NCBI GenBank assembly: GCA_036346255.1
Contig: CM070620.1
Coordinates: 56,840,522 to 56,904,521, forward strand
DNA: 64,000 bases
DNA from: Ampelocalamus luodianensis
Lineage: Eukaryota; Streptophyta; Magnoliopsida; Poales; Poaceae
Direction: 5' to 3'
Shown: positions 11,354 to 23,281 of the stretch, in pieces
How positions within the stretch are numbered: position 1 is the first letter of the stretch
How the letters are laid out: each line of letters starts with the position of its first letter
Program-made: the position numbers and the translations under genes
Notes under the pieces: generated by a model
Databases searched by the model: none
The model's input: only the letters and a program-made list of their open reading frames with translations
Told to the model about the DNA's origin: nothing

Positions 11354-12886
11354 AAGGGAATCACCATCAACTATTGTTATTTTAAACTCTTTGTCCAGCT
11401 TTCTTTAAATCACCTGTATTTGAAATTCAAATTGATCCGACAAGAGGAAGCTAGTGATGGTGCTTTTGTGCACAAGATTGGGTTTTGTGGTGGACTTGTC
11501 CGGTTAGTTAAGGACCGAACTCGACTATTCAGCCAAGTCCCCACGCATTTCCACATGCAAGTATGAGCGCTGCTTGGTTAAGTAAAATGTTGAGACTATT
11601 GAGTTGGAAACAGAGAGTAAGGATATGTGTATTGACCTTGTATGGCATAGATGCTCAGTCCGAGGACTGCGTTTTATACCATGTGAGCTTGTATGTCAAG
11701 ATCGATGTTCTTAGGAGGGTGAGGGCGTATATGTGCCTCGTCGCATATACGATACCTTAATGGTGCCGATAGCATTCTACTATGGGTAGGGAACCCAATT
11801 CGCATTAAATTGTTTGGATCGGCATTCGACGCAACATGTGTGCCCGGTTAGGCGGATGCTATCGATCGTTGTTTAGCGGGATCGGTTCACACATGGGGTC
11901 CAACTCAATAGTGTTGGCTTGTTGAAAATACCAAATCTTAGCTTCCCGATCGGCATACCAAAGGAAGTGTGTCATCATTCGGAGGCATCCAAGGCAACGG
12001 CTAGCTAAGTCATGTGGGTAAAGATGTACACCCTCGCAGGTATAAACTGCTCGAATAGCCGTGTCCACGGTCATGGACGATAACTTGAATTGATGTCACC
12101 TGTATAGAAGTTTGATTTTCAAAAATCTGGTTTTGGTTTATTTTCGGTTTGCATGAGGGAATCATGCACTGTACTGTTTACTTTTATGTCATTTACTTAC
12201 TGTTTTAAGCAAACTTTGATTTATTAAATTGCTTTGTAGGTTAAGATGTATCGCTTTATGCAAATTTGAACCTTTATACCTTCCTGTTGTAACCTTATGC
12301 ATATAACAATTCTATTCCTTTGGTTAGGCTCTAATCAACACTTCATTTTAATAGTTTGTGTAAGACTTGCTGAGTACCTTCCGTACTCAAGGTGCTATCA
12401 CCTATTGTTGCACGTGAGGACGGTTTTCTTTATGAAGTACCCGTTAGCGCCGATCAAGGTGACGCTAACGAGTAACGCTACTTCTTTCCTCCACGCAATT
12501 GCCTGCGGGTGTATGAGGCCATTGGTGGACTTTTTCAGTTTATTTTGCTTCCGCTGTTGAATATGTTGTAGTGACCAAGTCACTCTATATTGTAGTACTA
12601 AACCCGAATGTTGTAAACTTATGTTTAATAATGCAATGCATTTGACTTGTATGTGTATGATGCAATGTTGTTAAAGGATATATATATGCAATGGTCATTG
12701 ATCCTGGGAACCATTGTGAGATATATATATATATCCGGGGATCCTGTTTATTGGGATTGTTACTTGTTGAATTTATACCTTTAGCATGATCCTTAATTGA
12801 GGGACAGTACTGTTCCTTCATTAATAATCATGTTACTGTATGAATTTAATTAAGTACATTTCAATAATCCGGGAGCCCACAAATAC

Positions 12887-12899
12887 TGGTATCGTGAGC
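12887..12899 (+). other. Primer-binding site of A1 (tRNA-iMet type)
   Basis: TGGTATCGTGAGC begins five bases after the LTR end. It matches the complement of the initiator tRNA-Met 3' end (TGGTATCAGAGC) except where CA is read as CGT. A2 has TGGTATTAGAGC and A3 TGGTATCGAGC. The deviations sit at a CAG trinucleotide and may be sequence errors. Confidence 0.8.
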
Positions 12900-13103
12900 A
12901 TACGTTACTGTGAGGTTAGAAGTAGCCTGGCCGAAACAATTAGAGAGTTTCCTGATAAAATTATTTTTAAACAGTAATGTATTTTTGAAAGCTTAAGTAT
13001 GACATCTTTTATTCCTTATCCTCCTTAATGTCACTTCTTGCCCAACTTTCTGTTGGTTTATTTAAAAGTGAATTGCTTCTTATCTTGTCTTTTTGGCCTA
13101 TAG

Positions 13104-13926
13104 ATGAGCGGTTGGTACTTGGTCAAGGAGACTCGAGCCGAAGATGTTGATGGGTTCCCAGCCTTACTTCGGGACATGATGTGGCGCTCCAATTTCACCT
13201 ATCAGCCGGAGTATGCCATTTATCGACGAGACCGAGGACCAGGGATGGAGGAGTATCGTGCCTTCATCAATGTCATTGCTAGGCATGTAGTCGGCGTGTC
13301 CTCATCAGTGTCCAAGCACTTGCCACCTCTGAGGCTATGGCCGTTCAGGAAGCTGCAAGTAGGATGATGAGCCTTCTTCATCATGATTTGACGGAATTGT
13401 CTCAACCACCCTACGACCACTTCCCGAATCAAGGCCCTACCTCCGAAGTGAACATGTTCACGAGATACGCTTTGCGAAGACCTCAAAGTGCGATAGCTTG
13501 GCGAGGATGGTCCGCATCATGGACCAAATCCATCTGTCTTGTGAGGGAGTTGTGGGAAACTAGGCATCGCCTTAATGAGGCCCAGGAGTACCTGCTTCTT
13601 GGAGTCAACATGAACCGCGCCTCGCAACATGCTTTATGGTGACAACGAGACCTCTCCCGCCTTCTGCACCACCTCTTTACCGACTTCCGTATGGCGGGTG
13701 CGTGCACTGCTTATGGACAAGTGCGCCAAGCCCGATGATCGCATGCTTTCTCGCACTCTGCGGATCGCACCTCCCGGAGGTCATCACCACCGTTGGGTTC
13801 CCGAGGTGTCTCATTAGCCCGCTGGATCTCGCTGATACCGGTTCCTGAGCTCATCTTTTGAATGTGTTTCCGTGAACTTTAACCGATCTTTACGCTAGCA
13901 CCTCGACGATGAATCCTCGTGGTTGA
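13104..13926 (+). pseudogene. A1 copy of the extra ORF upstream of gag (frameshifted)
   Basis: This is the A1 counterpart of the intact 280-residue ORF of A2. ATG at 13104 follows a pyrimidine-rich run and CTATAG. It starts MSGWYLVKETRAEDVDGFPA and stays in frame for about 65 codons, past the FINVIARHV motif. Net length is 20 nt shorter than in A2, so several indels break it (about 13290, 13460-13500 and 13610 onward). The equivalent stop is TGA at 13924-13926. In the first 44 codons it differs from A2 by about 13 synonymous and 1 non-synonymous changes, a sign of past selection on the protein. The function is unknown and no domain was recognised. Several breaks fall at CAG/CTG sites and may be sequencing artefacts. 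Confidence 0.7.
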
Positions 13927-14222
13927 GTGTCTTTTAGTCTAGTAGTTGCCCTTAAATAAATTGTATGTAATAGGGCGTAGTATTTTGTACAAAGCATGCA
14001 AGTTTAACTTTCGGTTTGTAATCGACATTATGGCCGACTATAATGTAAGACTGGAACCAAATTTTTGTTGTATATATATGAAGTTTCGTTTGGTGTTAAC
14101 TTGAATGCATAACATAACATGATGCATTATATGTACAGTGTTTGTTTCTTTTCTACTTGCAACCTTGTTTGTGTTTGCCGAGTATGTCCTTGTTGTGTTG
14201 TTAACCATGGTGTGGTAACAGA

Positions 14223-15434
14223 ATGACAGACCTACTACTCGCGCGCAAGCGCAACAAGGGAGGGGCATGTCGACTCGTGCCTCATTCTCGGGAGGGCCGA
14301 TCAACCCTCCACTCAAGGTCCGCAAGGTGGTCCCCGTGAAGAGGAGCTTCCTCCACCACCTTCGATGGCCGATGTGCTCATGCAAATTGAGCGCAACCGG
14401 ATGGACGCACGCGCATCTTGGAGCAGATTGCGCATAATACTTCTTCTCCTGTTGCATCAGCCGTCAGAGCAGGAGGCCACCATGTGCAGGGCAGTCTTGC
14501 TGACTTTCAGCGGACTAACCCGCCAGTGTTCTCCAGTTCTCAGGATCCCATGGAAGCTGAGGATTGGCTTCGGACCATTGAGAAGAAGCTTTTGATTGCT
14601 CAATGTTCCGAGAGGGAAAAGGTTCTTTTTGCCAGTTATCAGCTTGATGGGCCAGCTAGCATATGGTGGGATAATCTTCTTGCCATTCAGCCTGCTGGAC
14701 ATGTCCCTACTTGGGATGAGTTCGTGGAAGCTTTTCGCGAAGCTAATATTCCTGAAGGGGTCATGATGATCAAGCAACAAGAATTTCTCGCTCTCAAGCA
14801 AGGGCGAAAGTCTGTGACCGAATATCTTCATGAGTTCAACTTCCTTGCCAGATATGCCCCTGATGACGTTTCGACTGACCTTCGTCGTCGAAACCGGTTC
14901 TTGAATGGGCTATCTGAAGAACTGCAGATGGCGGTGGCTTTGCATGACTTCAGAAATTTCTCTCATTTGGTCAATAAAGCAATTGTGGCCGAGAGTAAGA
15001 GCAAGGCGTTGGAGGAGTCACGCAAGCGACAGCGGACTTCTCAGTTTATTCCTGGTGGTAGCTCACCAAGGCCTCGTATGTGGTTGTCTAGACCACCACG
15101 AGCACCAGCTCCATTTTTACCAAGGCCAGCGGTGTTTGCCCCTCGTCCATCTCCTCCCACCAGTCAGTCAGGACCAAGTGGAAATCAGCCCCGTCCTGTT
15201 AACAATGTTAACCTAGGGGTTATCTGCTTTCATTGTGGTCGTCCGGGACATTATGCCAACAAGTGTGTGGCAAAGCAGCAAGGATTGCCTCCTGTTCGAC
15301 CATATTCGCTTGCGGCGGCCAGCCCTTCGCAGAGGCCTCCTATCAAAGCCGATCCGCTCCAAATTGGGCATGTGAACGGATCAACCTTGAAGAGGTCGCG
15401 ATACACTGGTTGTTATGGGCATGCTCCTAGTTAA
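14223..15434 (+). pseudogene. gag: A1 gag (capsid and zinc knuckle)
   Basis: Gag forms the virus-like particle that packages element RNA. ATG at 14223 follows GGTAACAGA, acceptor-like as in A2 and A3. The N-terminus (TTRAQAQQG) is followed by an indel-rich stretch to about 14420; from there one frame is open to 15434. The capsid-type region runs from about 14530 (NPPVFSSSQDPMEAEDWLRT) to 15010, followed by a basic, proline-rich linker. The CCHC zinc knuckle (CX2CX4HX4C: CFHCGRPGHYANKC) is at 15225-15266. The frame is lost at the start of protease. It lies 297 nt downstream of the extra ORF's stop, the same spacing as in A2 and A3. Confidence 0.85.
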
Positions 15435-16819
15435 TTTCACCCAGCTCTCGCTTTATTTGACTTTGGAGCATCTCATTCTTTTGTTAGCAATCATTTTGTT
15501 GTTCAACACCAGTTAGACATGCATACCCTCCAACCACCTTTTATTATTCAATCACCTGGATCGGTCTTTAAAACCGACGATCTGCTAATGGGGTCAACAT
15601 AAACATCCTTGGGGTAAAGTTTTTAGCAAATCTAATTGTGATTGACTCTAAAGGGTTGGACGTCATTTTGGGTATGGATTGGCTGTCCAAGAACCAGGGT
15701 CAAATCAATTGTTCCCAGCGGTCTATTTCTATGACCAATGCGCATTTATTCGAGTTGTTTACCATTCCAAAACAATTGGCTCACCTTTGTGCTCACCAAG
15801 TTGATACCACTCCTTCTTTGGAGTTAGTACCAATTGTCGCGAGTATGCCGATGTTTTTCCCGAAACCTTCCCGGATTGCCACCGCATCGGAAGTGGAGTT
15901 TGTTATTGAACTCGCTCCGAATCGCTCCGATATCCGTGAGTCTGTATCGAATGCTGTCAATGAGTTGGTGGAAATGAAGAAGCAACTCGAGAATTGCTTG
16001 ACAAAGGATTTATTCGACCGAGCTCCTCACCTTGGGGATGCCCGCAATCTTTGTCAAAAGAAAGACAACACTTTACGGATGTGTGTGGATTACCGTCCGT
16101 TAAATGAGGTCACTATCAAGAACAAATATCCTCTCCTCGAATTGATGATCTTTTGATCGGTTGGTTGGTGCCCGCGTCTTTTCAAAGATTGATTTGAGGT
16201 CGGGCTATCATCAAATCAACGTTAGAGCCGAGGATATTCCTAAACACTTTTTCTACTCGTACGGTTTGTACGAGTATATCGTCATGTCCTTTGGTCCGCC
16301 AATGCGCCACCTTATTTCATGAACCTTATGAATTCAGTGTTCATGGAATTCTTGGATAAATTTGTTGTTGTGTTCATTGACGACATCCTCATTTATTCCA
16401 AGTCTGATAAGGATCATGAACAACATTTGCGACTTGTGCTGGAAACACTTCGTCGGCATCGATTATATGCTAAGTTCAGCAAGTGTGCTTTCTGGCTCAG
16501 AGAGGTTGCATTTTTGGGGCATGTGTTATCTGAAGGAGGCATTGCTGTTGATCCAAGCAAAGTGCAAGATGTACTAAATTGGAAGCCTCCCAAGAGTGTC
16601 CCAGAGATCCGAAGTTTTCTTGGACTTGCGGGTTATTACCGTAGGTTCATTGAAAATTTCTCCAAAATTGCTAGACCTCTGACTCAGCTCTTGCAGAAAG
16701 AGAAGAAATTTGAATGGTCAGCTAAATGTGAAGAGAGTTTTCGACTTCTGAGAACCCTCTTGACTAAAGCTCCCGTTCTTACTCTTCCGGATGTTCTTAA
16801 GAGCTTCGACATTTATTGA
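15435..16819 (+). pseudogene. pol: A1 pol: protease and reverse transcriptase, broken
   Basis: The protease loop reads DFGASHSF at about 15459-15482 where A2 and A3 have DSGASHSF, so the catalytic D-S/T-G triplet is damaged. After further indels the frame resumes at 15638 with VIDSKGLDVILGMDWLSKN, the conserved end of the gypsy protease domain. Reverse transcriptase follows: the MCVDYRPLN motif near 16079-16105, a badly damaged middle (about 16140-16310), the catalytic FIDD at 16373-16384, and the thumb and connection region to 16810. An in-frame TGA at 16817-16819 replaces the Cys codon of IYCDAS at the start of RNase H. The copy could not make an active enzyme as read. Confidence 0.88.
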
Positions 16820-18659
16820 GATGCATCTCGTCATGGACTTGGCTGTGTGCTTATGCAAGAAGGCCGAGTTGTGACATATGCATCCCGGCAGTTGCGCCCT
16901 CATGAAGTTAATTATCCTACTCATGATTTAGAATTGGCTGCCGTGGTCCATGCATTGAAGATTTGGCGACATTACCTTCTAGGTAATCGTTGTGAGATCT
17001 ACACCGATCATAAAGCTCAAGTACATATTCACTCAATCGACTTGAATATGAGACAAAGAAGATGGCTTGAACCGATCAAGGACTACGACATGGGTATTCA
17101 TTATCATCCCGGTAAAGCCAATGTTGTGGCGGGCGCTTTAGCGAAAAGTCACAATGCAATCAGATATATTCTCTACTGCTAAAAAGACTTGTGTGCTGAT
17201 TTTGGTAGCTTAAGTCTTGAATTAGTGGGAGCAGGTTTCTCACTGCATTACAAGTGGAGCCTACCTTAGAATCCCATATTCTTGAGGCCCAAAACGATGC
17301 CGAGGTAGCGAAATTAAGGAAAACATGAAAGCGTGTAAAGCCAACGAGTTTTCTCAAGATGATCGCGATGATTCGATATCGCAATCGTTTGGTAGTACCT
17401 GCTGATCCCCATCTAAGAAGTCTAATTCTTAGAGAGGCTCATAATTCCAAGTTTTCTCTACATCCTAGGAGTACCAAGATGTATCAAGATTTAAAGAAAA
17501 CATTTTGGTGGAGTCAAATGAAAAGGCAAATTGCTCAGTATGTTGCTGAATGTGATATCTGTCAAAGGGTTAAAGCTGAACATCTGAAGCCAGCTGGTAC
17601 CCTTCAGCCTTTGCCTATTCCGCCGTGGAAGTGGAAAGAGATCGGTATGGATTTTGTGACTGGTCTTCCCAAGACTTCCAAAGGGTCTGATGCCATCTGG
17701 GTAATCATCGACCGTTTAACTAAAGTGGCCCATTTTATTCCGGCCAGACCGATTTCAATGGCAAGCAACCAGCGAGCTTTATATTGCTAGAATTGTTTGT
17801 CTTCATGGTGTTCCTAAGGTCATTGTTTCTGACCGGGGTCCTCAGTTCACTTCCCATTTTTGGAATAGCCTTCATCAGGCTATGGGGACTGAGCTTTCTT
17901 TTCAAGATCGCTACCATCCTCAAACTAGTGGTCAGACTGAGAGAGTGAACCAAGTAATGGAAGATCTTCTTCGAGCCTATGTGCTATCTTAGAGCAAAGA
18001 CTGGGAGAAATCTTTGCTATATGTGGAATTTTCCTACAATAATAGCTACCAGGCAAGTATTCAGATGTCACCTTTTGAAGCCTTGTATGGGAGAGCTTGT
18101 AGGACTCCATTGAATTGGTCCGAGTCGGGTGAAAGATCATTCTTTGGCCCAGACTTGGTAAAAGAAGCAGAGGAGCGAGTTCGTCTGATTCGAGATTGTT
18201 TGAAAACTGCACAGTCTCGTCAGAAGAGCTATGCTGATCATCGCCGTCGTGAATTGAGCTTTGAGGTGGATGACCATGTCTATCTTAAAGTGTCACCCAT
18301 GAAGGGTACTCATCGTTTTCAGGTAAAAGGAAAGCTCGCACCTCGTTATATCGGACCCTTCCGAATAATTGCCAAGCGAGGAGCTGTAGCTTACCAATTG
18401 GAACTACCTGAATCACTCTCAGCAGTGCATGATACTTTTCATGTGTCTCAATTGAAGAAATGCCTTCGTGTTCCTATTGAGGCAACTGCTTATGAGCATC
18501 TTAATCTCCAACCTGACCTTTCATATCAAGAACAACCAGTGCGTATCCTCGACACAATGGAACGCAGGACAAGAAATCGTCCTGTCAAGTTCTTGAAAAT
18601 TCGATGGGCTAATCATTCAAGATGAAGCCACTTGGGAGCGCCAAGATCCGATGCATTGA
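16820..18659 (+). pseudogene. pol: A1 pol: RNase H, integrase and chromodomain-like tail, broken
   Basis: RNase H continues from 16820 (DAS, then LMQEGRVVTYASRQLRPHE). It is followed by a linker damaged near 17140-17350. Integrase has its HHCC zinc region at about 17430-17575 (AECDICQRVK at the end), the first catalytic Asp in MDFVTGLP (about 17647), the second in VSDRGPQF (about 17827), and the Glu region near 17940. A TAG stop interrupts the core at 17990-17992 (A2 has Tyr there). The frame then runs 18014-18625 through the integrase C-terminal part to the chromodomain-like IRWANHS. A 1-nt shift separates this from DEATWERQDPMH and the stop at 18657-18659. Confidence 0.88.
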
Positions 18660-18888
18660 GCACCCATCTTTTGTTGTTTAGTACTTTCCTTTGGATCAAG
18701 AAAGGAAAGTTTAAACAAAGCAATGTAAACAAGGATGTAATAATAACACTAGGTTGTTATGTAAAGTTCTTCTTTGTTATCTTTGAAGGAAAATCAAGGC
18801 AACAGATGTTGAATTTCCTCATAAATCAGTTTCACTTCACTTTCTTCTAATCTTTAACCTGTTCCAAATCTCGGGGACGAGATTTTCT
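18660..18888 (+). other. A1 3' non-coding segment with hairpin
   Basis: This lies between the pol stop and the polypurine tract. It holds an inverted repeat, ACTTTCCTTT (18683-18692) and AAAGGAAAGT (18701-18710), around an 8-nt loop. A2 keeps the same arms at 36392-36401 and 36410-36419 with a different loop. The conserved CTCGGGGACGAGATTTTC lies just before the polypurine tract. I see no coding sequence. Confidence 0.6.
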
Positions 18889-18903
18889 TAAGGGGGGTAG
18901 GTT
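18889..18903 (+). other. Polypurine tract of A1
   Basis: TAAGGGGGGTAGGTT lies directly before the 3' LTR's TGTAACAGCC. It is the expected primer for plus-strand DNA synthesis. Confidence 0.9.
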
Positions 18904-21900
18904 TGTAACAGCCCCAAGTTTATAAACAGTAATAAAATGCTTTATCAACAGTAATGAGGTGTTGTTCATAGCATTACTGTTCATTTCTACACTTTGGGCA
19001 GCATGTTACAAGTTAAAAACCTTCCTTTTTAGTCAAAATCCTAAAGAACCATTCAAAGTCTTAAAGGAATACAAGGTAAAACTTGTATTATGACTGGGAA
19101 GTATTTTTATTAAAGCCTAGATAAATTATCTTGGCTAAAAATATTTTTGTTGCATTTTTTAGAAATTATTTGGGCTTAAAGAAAAATTTATTGTCTTTAA
19201 ATAAATATTTTCGGCCTGAAATAAATATTTATGTATTTTACAAAGTGAAAATGTGGTTTATAAAATTTATCTGGGAAATATATCATCCCAGTAGCTTACA
19301 GTAAAAATTTCGTGATTTTATAAATTTATTTGCTATTTTTAAAAGCCCAGTCAAACCTTGGAGTATTTGAATAAGGTTCTGGTCGACTAAACCGGTTTGA
19401 ATCCAAACCTGGTACTGTAGCGACTTGGACCACGTGTCTTGGTCCAACCCAAACGACTTGGTCTGGCTCAGTCACGTTCGGGCGCGAGCCCAAAATCCAC
19501 GTGTGTTATGAGCCGTCGATCTTCAATCGAACGCGCGTTATAACACCCGCGAGCCGCCCGTGTGCATTTTAATCTCCGCCGTTGGATCTTGATCTAACGA
19601 GCGAGATCCGTGTGTGCAATCGGACAACTCCGGATCCCTATTCAATCTCCACCGTTCGTTCTCGATCCAACAGCGCATCTCTTTTCGTTTTAAACTTAAA
19701 GGCGCGCTTTTATCTGAGCCGTTAGATTCAAATCCTACAGCTATTCCTTTTTATCGCGTGTTATAAAGACCGCACTCCTCTGGGCCGTTGGATCTCAATC
19801 GTGTGGTCCAGATTAGTGTATGCATTCGGACGACTCCGGATCCCCGCACAATCGTGACCGTTCATTCTTGATCTAACGGTGTCGCTTATTCCAATTTGAA
19901 ATCAGAGGCGCGCGATTATATGGGCCTTTGGATTTCAATCCTACGGCACTTCTTTTTGACCGTGGGCCTTTAAAGCCCAAAATCGGTGGATCGTTGGATT
20001 TCAATCGTAAGGTCCATATGAGTGTATGCAATCGGACCATCCGGTTCAACTTTCCATCCTGACCGTAGAAATCAAATCCAACGGTGTTGCGCCATCGCAT
20101 CTAAAGGAGGTGACGTGTATTCTTTTAGCTGAGCGTTGGATTTCAATCCAACGTCCAGATTTGTAAGTGGATCTCTAGATTCCTTTAAGCTCCGTTTTAA
20201 TCCCGATCGGTCGATCTAGATCGTGCGGTCCATATTAACTGGTACCGATTCAAATCATTTAATCTCTCTATTTATCACAGCCGCCCATTTCCAATCGGAC
20301 GTCTGATATTCTTTTGAGCTTTTGTGAGGCGCGCGCGGCTGAGAATGACAAAGGGGCCCACATGTCATATTTTGCCTATCTTCTTCCCTCTCTCTCAATA
20401 CAGATTTCTCTCAGAAAGAGGAGAGGATTTATCCCAAAGTTTTTGCAACTAATTTTTGGGATGTTTAGCTAAATGGACACCTCATCAACTCTAGATCTTT
20501 CCCTCTTGCCCTGTAGCTCAACATCCATATATAAACCCTAGCTTTTGCTGTTGCCATTGTTGACCGAAGCAACTCATCCTCCATTATTGGCCAGTGGAGT
20601 TCTTGCTCCTATCCTTTGCTTATCCATCCTTAAGCACTGGTTTTACTTACAATAAAGATTGGTTATCTTTTGTAGGTTAAATCCAGAGTTTATTTCTCTG
20701 TCCATCCTCATCGGTTTTCAGAGTCCTTGGCTCCTTTTTCCATCCTGGTAAGCTAAAAACCCTAGTTATGATATCTTGAGCATTTTAAGGACTTAAGAAG
20801 CTCCTGTGAATCATTCTTTTAAGCATCAGTAGCTTCAACTTGTTTCAAACTGAAAAGTTGGTATTATACCTTTTTGGTTTTCCATGTCATTTTCAAAACC
20901 TAGGGCTCTTCCTGTCAACTTATCAGCTTATTTAGGTTTTGACTAAACCCTAGGAGCATGACAAGTTGATCTTTCAATTCTTGTCATCATCTATTTTGAC
21001 TTCTAGTTGAGATCTGTCTCTGATTCTTTTTGTCGGCTTAACCGACAAAAATGAATTTCTTCTTAGTTAATGTGATCTAACTAGTTAGGGTTAGCCTAAG
21101 ATTGGTTTGGGATATTAATTACTCTAAAAGATCATGCTAAGTTTCATTTATGAACTTTTGCATGTTCTATATTCCTTTTTCCAAAACTAGCACTCTGTCC
21201 TGTTTTCAACTCTTTTTCAAATCTGAAAACTGGGACTTTGCACTAAACTCTAGTTTCTGTCTTTTGAAATCAGTAAGCTTTATAAGGGGTTATTATCATT
21301 ATTATGGGTAGTTATGGCTTAAGCATACTGTAATCATGCATTTCCAAATTGATCATGCCTTTTTCCTTCATTTTGAGCTTACTGTCAGATTTGGTATTTA
21401 TTGGATTTATTTGCTTTCTATAGAATCGTTCAATTGAAGTTTTGAATCGCCTCGAGCAATCTGAACTCGCAATGTAGTGTATTACTACCAAGGCAAGCAT
21501 CCTCTTTGCACCATATTGATCCCAAATTTTGTACAATAGTTTTTGCAAATCCAGAATATCTGTGCATGCTATTTTTCCAAAATACAAAATGTGATCTGTT
21601 AGTAGTTAGTTATGACCAAACATGATGGATTACCTCAATTGTCACCATACACTTAACCCTAGCATAGTATTGTATATCATAAGCTATATTTTCAGTTTTA
21701 GCTTAGACATGCGATCTAGAGATTTTAGAGTTTGACAAGCATATCTTGTCAAACATGGGAATCACCATGAACTATTGTTATTTTAAACTCTTTGTCCAGT
21801 TTCTTTAAATCACCCTGTATTTGAAATTCAAATTGATCCGACAAGAGGAAGCTAGTGATGGTGCTTTTGTGCACGAGATTGGGTTTGTGGTGGACTTGTC

Positions 21901-23281
21901 CGGTTAATTAAGGACCGAACTCGACTATTCAGTTCAAGTCCCCACGCACTTCCACATGCGCAGGTATGGGCGCTGCTTGGTTAAGTAAAATGTTGAGACT
22001 ATTGAGTTGGAAACAGGAGAGTAAGGATATGTGTATTGACCTTGTATGGCATAGATGCTCGTCCGAGGACTGCGTTTTATGCCATGTGAGCTTGTATGTC
22101 GAAGACGATGTTCTTAGGAGGGTGAGGGCGTATATGTGCCTCGTCGCATATACGATACCTTAATGGTGCCGATAGCATTCTACTATGGGTAGGGAACCCA
22201 ATTCGCATTAAATTGTTTTGATCGGCATTCGACGCAACATGTGTGCCCGGTTAGGCGGATGCTATCGCTTGTTGTTTAAGCGACCAGCCACACATGGGGT
22301 CCAACTCAATAGTGTTGGCTTGTTGAAAATACCAAATCTTAGCTTCCCGGTCGGCATACCAAAGGAAGTGTGTCATCATTCGGAGGCATCCGAAGGCAAC
22401 GGGCTAGCTAAGTCATGTGGGTAAAGATGTACACCCTGCAGGTATAAACTTCGAATAGCCGTGTCCACGGTCATGGACGATAACTTGAATTGATGTCACC
22501 AGATAGAAGTTTGATTTTCAAAAATCTGGTTTTGGTTTATTTTCGGTTTGCATGAGGGAATCATGCAATCGCATCATTTACTTTTATGTCATTTACTTAC
22601 TGCTTTAAGCAAACTTTGATTTATTAAATTGCTTTGTAGGTTAAGATGTATCGCTTATGCAAATTTGAACCTTTATACCTTCCTGTTGTAACCTTATGCA
22701 TATAACAATTCTATTCCTTTGGTTAGGCTCTAATCAACACTTCATTTTAATAGTTTGTGTAAGACTTGCTGAGTACCTTCCGTACTCAAGGTGCTATCAC
22801 CTATTGTTGCACGTGAGGACGGTTTTCTTTATGAAGTACCCGTTAGCGCCGATCAAGGTGACGCTAACGAGTAACGCTACTTCTTTCCTCCACGCAATTG
22901 CCTGCGGGTGTATGAGGCCATTGGTGGACTTTTTCAGTTTATTTTGCTTCCGCTGTTGAATATGTTGTAGTGACCAAGTCACTCTATATTGTAGTACTAA
23001 ACCCGAATGTTGTAAACTTATGTTTAATAATGCAACTGTACGACTTGTATGTGTATGATGCAATGTTGTTAAAGGATATATATATGCAATGGTCATTGAT
23101 CCTGGGAACCATTGTGAGATATATATATATATCCGGGGATCCTGTTTATTGGGATTGTTACTGGTTGAATTTATACCTTTAGCATGATCCTTAATTGAGG
23201 GACAGTACTGTTCCTTCATTAATAATCATGTTACTGTATGAATTTAATTAAGTACATTTCCAATAATCCGGGGAGCCCACA
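18904..23281 (+). repeat. A1 3' LTR
   Basis: This 4.38-kb LTR opens TGTAACAGCCCC and closes GGGGAGCCCACA. It is nearly identical to the 5' LTR over long stretches. The differences cluster at CAG/CTG positions: TTTCTGTC at 21254 versus TTTCGTC at 10856, and CATCAGTAG versus CATCGTAG. TATA box 20528-20535; donor-like GGTAAGC at 20747; stem-loop 21730-21754. No coding content. Confidence 0.93.

Larger units (their letters stand above)
8522..12881 (+). repeat. A1 5' LTR
   Basis: This 4.36-kb LTR opens TGTAACAGCCCC and closes GGGAGCCCACA. U3 contains a run of CCGTTGGAT dyads in imperfect repeats of about 200 bp (9196-9780), then GGGGCCCAC (9976) and a TATA box at 10147. The transcribed part (R-U5) would be about 2.7 kb and holds no convincing ORF but several conserved stem-loops: 11329-11353, the CGTATATG arms near 11708-11742, GAGTACCTTCCGTACTC at 12370-12386, and the CGTTAGCG/CGCTAACG arms near 12440-12470. 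Confidence 0.93.
8522..23281 (+). mobile_element. A1: complete long-LTR Ty3/gypsy chromovirus-like element
   Basis: A1 is a structurally complete element of about 14.8 kb: 5' LTR (8522-12881), tRNA-Met primer site, extra ORF, gag-pol, polypurine tract and 3' LTR (18904-23281). It is flanked by matching 5-bp duplications ATATC. The first 380 bp of the two LTRs differ at only about four substitutions, so the insertion is young. The coding region carries many small indels, in-frame stops and a protease active-site change, so this copy appears inactive if the sequence is accurate. LTRs of about 4.37 kb fall in the range of Tekay/Del-like chromoviruses. That clade label is inferred from the chromodomain-like tail and primer site, not from a tree. 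Confidence 0.93.

Noticed and set aside
12710..12735. (AT)n tract in A-family LTRs as a microsatellite locus of interest
   Set aside because: Short TA run present in all A-family LTRs as part of the leader. Nothing beyond ordinary length variation.
16362..16577. Alternative-frame ORFs over RT (also 37371-37646, 38550-38783)
   Set aside because: They overlap strongly conserved RT/integrase motifs in the proper frame. They are shadows.
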